A DNA stretch of 64,000 nucleotides from Echinarachnius parma (taxonomy: Eukaryota; Echinodermata; Echinoidea; Clypeasteroida; Echinarachniidae): the NCBI GenBank assembly GCA_037951105.1, contig JBAMJV010003844.1:186001-250000 (forward strand). Direction: 5' to 3'. The position numbers and the translations under genes were made by a program. The notes under the pieces were generated by a model. It made no database searches, was not told the origin of the DNA, and was given only the letters and a program-made list of their open reading frames with translations. Positions 45,101-57,100 of this stretch are shown in pieces. Numbering within the stretch: position 1 is the stretch's first letter; each line of letters begins with the position of its first letter.

Positions 45101-48100
45101 TGCCTAGATGTATTCATACACTTATTTTTCCTGTACCGTTTTTCAAAGTGCCCTCTAAATCATAAATACCAAAGGCAGAAAACACTTCTCTTGCGTATTC
45201 TGTGTTATAAAATCCACCATCCAAATAGCATTATTCCCTCTGTTTATGAGAAAAACACTTGAAATCAAATTATAGAATAGGAAAAGCGGCGAATAAAAAA
45301 AGATGAGCGGGCCTGTAAGGAATATATTATGCGGAACAGTGTCCTTTTTGAGACATAGATCTATAACCTGTATTCTGCAAACATGGTACACAGGGCCTCT
45401 GGGTGCTATACTTGCACTTTTGCAATGCAGATATAAATTTGAGATTAAAGTGGGTATTCAAATTCAAAATAGTGACAATTGAATGTTTTACGAGCCTGTG
45501 TTTGATCAATCAGAATTTGTAAAGTTAATTTGTTACATTGTTTGTCATCTGATGTGATTTAGCAAGTGTTGGATTTCACATTTTAAGATACATTACATCG
45601 GACCATGTCTATAAAACATGGTATAAAAACACAGAAAGAAAATTAAATTAAAATGAAAATCCCCCCTTTTTAAAATGGTCATCAGGACTCTGGAATTTAA
45701 AGAATAAGAATTCACTCCAATTGAATCGTCACTTACAGGTAGTAAACTGTATGTAGGGTACCGCTACTTCAAATTCTGTGCGTGTATCATTAGGTGATTT
45801 TATCATTAGGTGATTTTATCAGCACATGTTTGGCCTATAATCGATGTTGATGAACACAAACTTGTTTCAATACATGAATAGCGTCACCATTTTGATAGAA
45901 ATTGTGCTAAATTAGCACAAAGCTGTTTCTGACATGTTTTATTTTGAATCTCCTCAAGCGAACCACAGGTCTATTGATTCTGGCTTGAGAAGCAATAAAC
46001 AAAATAGAAAAATGCACAAGTACAAGCAGCAGATCAGTTCCCCTGGTGATATGGTGCTAAGAAGCTACAGGCAGGGGGAAAAAGGCAGATATACATGTAT
46101 AGCAGTGCTCAAAATGAGCACAATTGTATAAATCTCAATTTTACTTGCATGGAACAGTTAATTTCATTAATTGCCTATATAGTGATATAAACATCCAGAG
46201 AAGCACATTCCAATACATGTTTTAATATAGGCAAAGAGAAACAAGGGCTTTATATTGACTTCATTATGCCTTTATAAACGCGACATTACAAGAAACACAT
46301 TTAGATGTACATGTTTCTGTATGCATGTACATAAATGCTGTTTCTGGCTAGTACCCTTAAAGTGATTATTCAAAGAAAAAGCAACATAAGCCAAGTTTCA
46401 TCTTTCCAAAAAGTTCAAATCATACAGAAAATGAAAATATCACTTTCCAAGTACTCGCATATCCGAAAAAAAAAAAAAAAATGAAAATATTAAACGCTGC
46501 TTCAAAACCACAATCCCGCTACGAGCGGGGTCCGATAGCCGGGTGTGTTGTACTGACGTAGAGCGAGGGGTTATCCAATCAGAAGCCTCGGTTTCTACCA
46601 CATTATATACCGGATTTATACCCCTTTATACTGGGGATTCCGTGGTTGTTTTAACTATATTATATACAATTATGGTGGTTCAAACTTTTTGAACTAATGC
46701 ATAAACAGCTTATATTCGTTGTAAATTTATTCTTTTATTCATTTATATGTCTGATAATGTAAAAATACAGGTAAATAAATCACCTAGTCTGCGAGTGAAA
46801 TCATACTACGTGCGGTGCGATGTGAGTGTATAGGCTAGTGTGTACCGTGCATGCACCCCGGGCGTCCCCGCGCATGTACGAATGGTACAGGTGCCAGCGC
46901 CTCCAATTCAGCTTGCGCTCCTCCTCTCGATCTTCTCTATAGCTCTCCTCGATACCCGCCCGCGCCCCCGGCCCAGCCAGCTAACCCAGACGCCCCGCTC
47001 ACATGCACACACCGGCCCAATCGACGGGTTCAATTCAAGCCAGTACAAACAACATGCAAAATTACAACTCTGCTCGATCAAGATCACATATTTTATATAT
47101 GCTGGCCTGCGCAATAATACTATACTAGCTAGCATGCACTGCATCGAATGTTTAGCGTGCAAATTAAAAACACGTGTGCTACGAACGTAATTTTCCTAAC
47201 AAATAATCCTGGATCGGACGGAGTTATTTTCACGATTTGACAGCGTGGTCATTGAGCTGAGCTGAGCGAAGTATCGGAGAGCTGTTCTCATCTTCTACTT
47301 CAAAACTCAAATCTAAATTCAAGTCGTCCGCCATTCGAGGTGCTTTAGTCAAAAGAAGTTGGAGTAACACGAACAAGATGTCAACAGAATATGCACGCTA
47401 ACCTATATAAAATGCACCGTTCGCGCATGCGCAATCGATATAGCTGAGAATGTGCATCCTCGGGTGACGTCATCAATCTAAGCGGCGAAATCACGGTGGA
47501 TACGGGCTTGGTTTGAAGGGTGAATTTTTCACATTTTCAATAAATAAAAAAATATATATAAAAATTTGCAAAAAATCTGAAATTTTCCAGTCTTATAAAG
47601 TAGACGATTACCTTCACATTCATGCCAAATTCGACTCAATTTATAATCAATATACCAGCAGTTTAATAAACGAAAGCCACGTTGATAATTGGTACTGAGA
47701 GAAATTTAATGCATAAAGCTGGATGCGCTGAGTGCTACGTTCTCCTCTCCTATCTCCTCGATTTAATGAATTTAGTTATGAGAGGAGACACGAGACAGGT
47801 ACACTGCACGTGGCTGCAAAACCCGACCAGGCAATCTCGTTTGCAGGAAACCTAATTGATTTTACAAAGTACGCTCTGACATTTGGCTGTATCCCACGCA
47901 TCCCAGCCACCTACATTCTGCATCTTGTGTGTTACACGTATTATATGTCTCCAGCATGAAAATAAACATGAGTATCACTCTTCGGTTTTCAATCAACTAA
48001 ATATCTCCATGTACAGGCATGCGTTTACCAGTAGGAACTGTCCTTAGTTTATTAGTTCAGCAAGTTCAGCAGTACATTTTTAAATTCAAGGAGACAAAAT

Positions 48101-51100
48101 CCAAGTATCTTTTCTCATTTTCAATACATTGCTAAACAACAACATTCATCAATGTCTGATTCATGGCATTTAAGTGATTCTTTTTGTCTGTATACATTTG
48201 ATGACATTCCTGATAAAGAAGAGATGGTACCAGTATAATGTATGTAGGATGTAGTTCTCTTCAATCTGCTGGTTGGTGTTCAGTCAGACAGTACTTCAAA
48301 CCAGTCATTTCTATCTGAACACACTGAGCATGCATTTATTAACGTTTGTAGCTAGAAATAGCGTTTCTGTCTGTGTCTAGAAAGTAGAATAGTTAATAGA
48401 AACAGACCTGTTTTTTAATCAACTTTAGGGTTTATCATCTCTCCAAAAACATGATTCTGGCTTGTTCACATAATATCAAAACATTATGTCAGCATTTTGA
48501 AGCGGCAAGAGTTATCATGCATGAAAATGCGCTGACGTTTGAGCAACTGCAAAGATTAGCATGATAAGACTGAAACACGTTTTAAAATTGGAAAGGCTAA
48601 TTATGGGCTGAAGAGAGAGGCTTAACACACCCTTTGAAAACGCACTACAAAATACTGGTACTGAGTTCATGCTCTGAACAAAAATGACATACATGTACAT
48701 ACTGTATCTAACAACTACCTGTATGTAGTTAACCTATTTTTAAGAACATCCACGTTCAGTATCTTGAACATTTTTAATTTGGAAAAATGTAAATCACCAT
48801 GAAACTATGTAAACATACAAATATAAATCCATTTAATCAGGGTGCCACTCTGACGACAAGTGGCCCTTTTGAGCCAGTAAAATGAATGTATTTTACAATT
48901 TATAGTTCACACATTTCTTACTTGCTTATTAGGATGATATTAATGAGGGAATTAAACCATTATTTTTCTCACATTGTACATTTAGATTTGAGTTGCAGAT
49001 CAAGCCAGTCAAAATGTGCTTCCTGTAATTTCCCTGTTTTATTTGTTTTTACAATTTTTACTAGCCCTGGGTTAGATATTAGACCAGTGCTATACACTGT
49101 ATAGTATTGAGCCTAAGTATTTAAAATAACCATGACATTTCTTTGCATGAGAGAACAAACAAAATTCTTCTAGTCATGTTGGGTACCTTACATTATGCGT
49201 TGTGAATCGAATCCATTTTACATGATGCGCATAATGTACATTTTGTAGTACTGCATATTGGTGAGCCACATGCGTACAGTACATTGATCACCAATGATTG
49301 ATTTGTCAGTCAGGGATGATTTCATTAACCAGCGTTTGCCCACAATTAAACAATTTGTCCCTTACATCTGCTCACACGTAACACTCACATCGTGTGCATT
49401 AACGTGTGTATGATGTAATAGATGTCCTCTCATACTGCAGTGTATGAAATTACCCTTTTTTCCCTGTGGCCCAGTCAAATCAAGATTCTCACATTCTAGT
49501 GGCCTGTAACCTGAATTTGGTGGGCCCCAAACAAATACATTGAAAATTATGTTATATTTGGTTGCCAATTTAGCTAGTAGAATTTGGCATTGCAATGAAA
49601 CTTTGATGGCCCAAAGCTAATTTTTAGTGGCCCCAGGCCAGTAGACCTGTGCTTATTTTGAGCCCTGCATTCTGAATGGGTGCCCCTGTTCAAATATCAA
49701 AGCTTAACCATTTTGGGGGACCACAAACTGTGAAATATTCACTTTATTATCAATAATGCAAGAATAAAATGAATGAATATTATCTGTGTGTGTAAAGACT
49801 TGACAATAATTGCCTTCTTCAGACACAATGACATTGTCTTGAATACTCAAAAGGTCAAAAGGAGTTAATTTAAGACCAATCGTGTACATGCTATGTAATG
49901 CTATCTGTGTTATCTGACCTGTCTGTTTGCATGTTCAATTCAATTCAATATAAAGAGCGGACATTGTCTTGTCCCAAAAGTATGCAAATAACACAAGTCT
50001 GTATTGACTTTACTTGAACAGGGATTCTCCATTCTCCAATCAGATCCCAGTAGTGAAGCTAAAAATGTAGATTAGCTGATCAGGGCCCTGTTGCAGAAAG
50101 AGATATCGATTGTAAGTCAGATCATGTGTTCTACATTCACGAATCTGATTGGTTGAAACGTGCAAATGTTCTAACTTACAATCAATTGTATCTCTTTCTG
50201 CAACGGGGCCCAAGAGATGAGGGGAAACTTGTCCTGAAAAAGATCAATGCCTACCTGGAAGGGTCAAAGGTCTGGAAGGTTATTTGAATGTTCTCATGTT
50301 CTCCTTACAGTGGCCTTGTGGTGAAGCCAGATCAGCTGATCAAGAGATGAGACAAGCTGGTATTGACCAAGGTCAATGCTGATCTGGATTGGATCAAAGG
50401 TCAAAGTTCAACAGTTATTTGTATTAGCTTGTTAATATTTAGTTTGTGTTGTGATTTCTCCATACAGCGCCTTGTGGTGAAGCCAGATCAGCTGATCAAG
50501 AGACGAGGCAAGCTGGGCCTGATCAAGGTCAATGCTGATCTAGAAGGGGTCAAAGGTTGGCTGGCATCAAGAATAGGGCAGGAAATAGAGGTAAGCCTAA
50601 AATTACATGTAACTGATATTTATGAAATGTGTTTCTGGTACCAATATTTATTGAAGCAAAATACTGCTGAAATTACCTCACAATATTATTAATTGTGAAT
50701 GCATAAATGTGGGTTTAAATATTTCAGCAGGTTTTTGAAGATGGTGAACAAAAAGCCATAATAAATGTCATTAGAGCCATGTATTAAGTATGTGTGGTTT
50801 GAGTTCCTGTGAATGCTAATGTGAGTAATTGTTGGTGTGTTAGGGGTGGGTAAAATGAGCTTTACCAGTTTACAATTCAATGTGTTTGTGTTCATGTGTC
50901 TGTGTGTGTAATGTACTTAATGTATAATTGTTGAAATGTTTGTTTGGTTAATAAATATAATGACTGAAATGTTTCCTGTTTATCTAGTCAAACTTATGTA
51001 TAAATCCCTCTCAATGGCTGCCAAAAATGTTATCCATATTGGGCTGAGATCTATTATACAGGTTTATTTGTTTATAAATCTGATTCCTAGGGAGACAGGA

Positions 51101-54100
51101 TAAGTGGTCTTTGTACAAAGGTGGTTGCTGTTTTCCCTGTATTAACCCGTTCCCTTTGAGATTCCCATAGATCCCGTAAGCAACAGGTTAATTGTATAAA
51201 ATTTCTATTTGTGTGTGTATAATCGTTGTGTTGTCAAATTTTAGGGTTAGGAGAGCTGAAGAGGTAAACAGTCAGAATTGATTTTCCATCAAATTTAGGA
51301 GCTCTAGGTCATATTTGATCAATTAGCTCAAGGGTAATTACATGTATACAATGTACACCTGATTTGTGGTACTATAGTGTGTGTGTCTGTGGTAACATTT
51401 TATAATATGAACATTAAATGGTTACTGTGCATTGCACAATATATATTTTTCCGCTCAAAGACTGACCTATTTGAAGAAAGAATATAAGAATTAGTCGAAA
51501 ATAGTACAGGTCTACATTTACAAGTACAAGGTTTATTGTACACATGTATTCATTGTACCTTGATCTGTCACACATGAGTAGAAACGGAGAGTATCTGGGT
51601 AGGAGGGGAAAAACATTAATACATAGCTGTGTAAATATATGCATGATATATTAATTACTCGACCGAACTCATGGAAATATTTTCAATTCTTCCATTATGG
51701 GCCCTTTTAAATGGTGCTGGGCAATTCCGTATGAGAGAAGGCAAAAACACCACATCTCAAAGTTGAGCAATCTTCCCTAAATCAAACTGTTATCAATAGA
51801 GGAAAACTTGAATTTTAGGAAACTGAAAACCGTTTGTATATAGCTTGATTGGTTTTTCAAATATTTCTGCTTGAATTGAACAGAAATTTATGACCTTTTA
51901 TTCATAAATCAGCTTCATTTTGTGAAAATAAAGTGAATCTTTTAATTCAATGACTGTTTCTGCTCATTTTCTCATATTTTCCATACGATGTTGTAACAAT
52001 CACAAATTGTAAAGCATGGGCAGTAACTTCATTGCATATTTTTTTGAGAATTTTTTTAAATCTATGCACATTTGATTGTAATTCCGTTACGATAAAACGT
52101 TTGAAGTTTTTCTCAATATCTTATTACTTGTTCTTTAGTCATGTCATTGTGAATTCTCTTCCTTCACCATAGTCCTAAGAACTTCCAACATAATTTTCTG
52201 AAATAATGTCACTACTTTTTCCAAAAATGGCGTAACAGTATTAGTAATTCCGTTACGTAACGGAATTACATGCACATGGTTTGTAAGGTATTGAATGATA
52301 TTGCTGAAAATAAATTTTTTTCTTGTTCTGAATGTAGAAATACCCTTTAAATAGCATGAACTGTAGCCATGTAGACAATAAGTCATTATACTGTACAATG
52401 TTACTTTATGTGACTCATTACCTCACATGCTTCATAAATTGCATCAATGGTGATTTAACTAAATCGATACACGATAAATAATTTCTCAAATTTCTCCATG
52501 AACATAATAGAGATGATAATGTTCTATCATTAAATTAGTTTCCAGCAAGACCCACTTGACTGAAATTATGAAGATGCAGCAGATTCATGTTTGTACTTTA
52601 GAAAGGGAAAAACAAAAACAATAACAAAAATTTAAAAATATCCAGTAATTAGTATGACACTGGTTCTACATTTATTTTCTCACATTAATTTACATTGATG
52701 TATTTTAAGATATAAATCATACCTTCAACTTTCAAGGAGATTAATATTAATAATTTTGTATGTAGATTTGAATATCATTGATCAGTTAAGGGCTCATAAC
52801 TCACCATTAATTATGTAAATTTGTATTAAACTGAAGCATATAAAATCAAACATAAATACAGAATAGGCTTCAAGATATTCAAAACTATACATAATACAGG
52901 CTAAGATATGTTTTTATTCATTATCATAAAGTCAGAATTCATTGAGTGTTCAGTGTGCTTATGTATGCAGATCAAAGAAGATGTACAAAGTATTTGCATT
53001 TTCAAATGGGAATTCCTAAAGGTGTCTTTCATTTTTTGCAATTTGATTTTTATATTTTATATATGCCAACTTTTTGTATTTGGATCATACATGTTTATAT
53101 CCGTACATGTATTTCATGAAATGAATGAAAACGCATTCTAAATTGATTTGAGAGTAAATTAAGATCACTTTAGGATGAATTTTTGAAAAGAATAATTTTA
53201 GAATATAACAAGAGTTTATATAACAAATCTCGATTTGTTTGTAATTCTGTTACGCACACACATAAATTCAGGATTTGTTCTGGTCCTTATGTAAGAGTTT
53301 AACAATGCATACAAATTAACAATGCATACAAATTCTTTACTATAGACTGTACGCAGAAAAATGTAACCAAGAAATTGCATTTTCATGGGTGGATTCATGG
53401 GTGGATTTCACAGGCGTAATTCCGTTACAGTGACATTCGTTTGTCTTAAGGTAATTTCATAGGTTAAAATAGATCATTTCTGGAAAAAAGATGTACCAAA
53501 TTCAAGTTTGTAACTTGAATGATAAGTTTTTATTACCAATGAAGAATTTTTTTGTGGTAGCTTTTGCAGAAAATCATTACAAAGTTAGTGTTGAATAAAA
53601 GACCCCTTTCCGTTATGATTGTATTTTGGTCTCCTGACGCTACAGTGTTATAGATTTGTACCTCTAGTACCCCTGCCAGTTATTAAAGTTTTAAAAACTG
53701 TGGAAGTGAAAGGAATTTTAAATATGATTAAGAAAACAGAGCTAAAAATCACTTATATGTCATTCTGTAACAGTGGAATTGCCCATTCACAATGCATTTC
53801 CATTCACACAGATTTCCAATATTCAGGAAGTTTACGAGGCTTTATAGCATTGAAAGTTGAATTATTTTACCTGTTTGTGATTTTAAATTGTTTAAATGTT
53901 TCTTGATATTGATGATGTGCAGCTATTTAGCATGTCACATAATGTAGGTACTTTTTTTTTTTTTTTTACTTGGGTTTTTTCACAATTTAACCATTTTTCT
54001 TGAAGTAAAGGAAAAATTAAAAAATGTTGCTATTTTTTACTTCAAATATGGTTATTATTGTCAAATTATTGATTTTTGAAAAGTATTGAAGCTAAAATGT

Positions 54101-57100
54101 GAATTTTTTGTTGTTCATGTACCGATTTGTGGAAAAGTTGATCCCACTGCTTAAGTTGTGTAATTCCGTTACACACTTTAGTGGACATAGTTTCTAGGAT
54201 TTTTCTTTCATTTAATTGATGCAATCCTTTTTAATTTCTTGCCTACTAATATGAAGCTGAAAATAAACCGAAATAAAGCTGGAGTTTAGCAATATTTTTT
54301 TCAAATTTCATTCTTGTTTGTATTTTGGCCATATTTTCATTTATTTTACACATAACAAGTTCAAAAATTGCTTTACAGATATGTCAAATTATGGTTTATA
54401 TTCAAGTGCTAGATAGCCTTGATGTTTGCATTAGCATGTAAGAAAAGTTGAGTGCAAAATAATTGAGTTTTCCTTGTAACTTTCAGAGATGTAATTCCGT
54501 TACAAATTTGTGTAATTCCGTTACAGTGGTCTTTTTTCAAAAAAGTGAATTTGTGAACTTATCATTGTGTTGTTTATGCACGTACTTGTTCCAAAATGAA
54601 GTTGACATTATCAAGATAGAAAAAATACATAAAATCAGTTTCAAAGTGTCTTATATTTCAGAGAAACTCAACGCAAACTTGTAGCAAAAAAAAAACTCCA
54701 TTCTCCGGTAATTCCGTTACGGTCACACATATTGGTCTAGTGTGCAACAACACATGGAAGATATAAAACCATTTCCCTATCATGTTGTAGCCTGGTTACC
54801 CGTGCAACTTATATAAGTATCAAAATTTACTTGAGTCATGAGAATATTGCGCAGGGAATGAAATAATGAGCAAAAAACGTCTCTGAATGTAATTCCGTTA
54901 TGGTGGAATTGCCCTGCTAGCAGGTAGGCCAAGTTTGAATAATTGTACAAATTGAAACTCCCTATCACCTATAGATGTAGCTCTTGCATTATAAAATACA
55001 GACCCATGTTATGTGGTACTATGTAAGTGTACATTGTTCAGGCTTGAATGAAATATTTAAATAAAATAATTCATGTTGTTATTTTATATTATTATCATTA
55101 TTATTATATTTCAATTCAATCTTTGAAACTCCCTATGTAGCTCTTCCATGATACAATCTACCCTTGTTATGTGGTTCAGATGCAAGTGTACATTGTACAC
55201 GATTGAATTATTTGAATAAAATTACGTGTGTTGTTATTTCATAATTGAATGAAATCCTTGAAACTCCCTTTCCAATTTACAAACATTATACATGATTGAA
55301 TGAAATCTTTGAATGAAACGACAAAGTATGTCGTGGAATGTATTTTTAACTCTGGCCCGAGGTGAATTGGTTCCTGATTTCCACTACCTCGCATGTCAGT
55401 TTCCATCATATCATATTCGTATGATATTCTTAACCCCTTTGGGACCAAACCTGATACATCAGCCCAGAGCGTATGGTTCCAAAATGAAGTAATCTCTCTA
55501 GCTGGTTAATGCAAGATGAATTTCACCAGTAAAGTAGTACACCGGCCCTAGTATTATTAAATTAGACTTTGCAGATCTGCAGCCAATGTCAGGTACATTC
55601 AAGGATTTCATTTGAACATGTTATGTAGTCTATGCATATATTAAAATATATAAATACTGATTCAGAAAAAAACAGCCTTCAATAAAATGAGTTAAGAATT
55701 TTGTTTAAAGGGATCTAGTAACTTTGTTGACATGTGCAAAAAGTGTTGAGGGGTTGATACAATGTATGTTGTTATCTGATATGTCTACTGGGTGTTGTGT
55801 GAAAATTTCAAGTTCAATGGACGTTATATGGCAGAGTAGTGAGCAAAAATGCAAACTGATGTTCACTAACTCATTGCACTCACTTTGTACACAGTTTTGA
55901 CAATCCATTGGATAATTTAACATCTGAACACTTACAATCGTAAATATCTTTTTAACGAAAGGGAAATTTGAAAAACCGAAACCTGTCCCATGTTTTTATT
56001 GTTAATATGAATACAACAAGGTATGAGGGAACCACTAGAATTCCAATTGGATTTTGAGGATTTGGACAATGTTACTAAGTCCCTTAACCCTTCAAGCATG
56101 GTAGTATGGTAACTGGCAGTTTTCAATGATAGCACACGCTTTAGCCACTAACATTAAGTTTCATATTTACTTTTCTTTCATGTATATATTGTTATTAGTT
56201 TTAAATTTCAGGTTGGTGCTGCTATTGCTAGGGGAAAGCTGAAGAACTATTTGATCAAGCCGTTTGTACCCCACAAGCCAAGTTATACGTGTGTTACCAT
56301 CTAGATAGATTAAGTCAAGGGAATTTCTGCAATATCTAAAAAACAATACTTAATTTAATTGTATTTTACATTTAACTTCAGGTTGGTGCTGCTAAAGGAA
56401 AGCTGAAGAACTTTCTGATCGAGCCGTTTGTACCCCACAAGCCTGAGGATGAGTTCTATGTGTGCATCTTCTGTCAACGGGCCAATGATGTCATCCTCTT
56501 CCACCACGAGGGCGGTGTTGATATTGGAGATGTCGATGCCAAGGTAACATTTCGTTGTGTTTGAACAATTTTCAATTCAATTTGATTTTTGTATTTGGCT
56601 AACACTGGAAATTCTTTTTGGAGATGAAATGTAAATCAAACAATAGTTAATAATTGGCAATACAATATAACATTAAATCATACATAGCAAGACCGTCACA
56701 TGAACAAGCATTATAATTCAATTAACAGATGCAATTTATGAAGTCAAATGAAAAATTGCGGCAAGGGATGTGTTGGATTTTTTTTCTTCAGGTGATCCAT
56801 TAATTGCATCTATAGGATTTTTTTCAAAAAGATATTTTAGACTTTGATTGATCAAGTACCAATATCATTGTAAGATTCTTCTGAATGTAAGGTGAAAGTT
56901 TCATAGAAAAAGAACAAAGTTTACCTACTGAAATGAAGTCAAAATTGAAGGTGCTCAAATCTTATTTCAATTTTTAAACAATATTAGAAGCCTTAAAAAT
57001 TCAGCACTTGATGTTCTTTCAATCACATGACTTGGGCCACACATTTTAAAATCAGCACAAACTTAACTAGTTGAAGTAAGTAATAAATGTCAGTGGTTCA

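Noticed and set aside
46555-46600. CCAAT-box promoter of a separate gene
   Set aside because: It sits inside a short inverted-repeat element and no exon follows.
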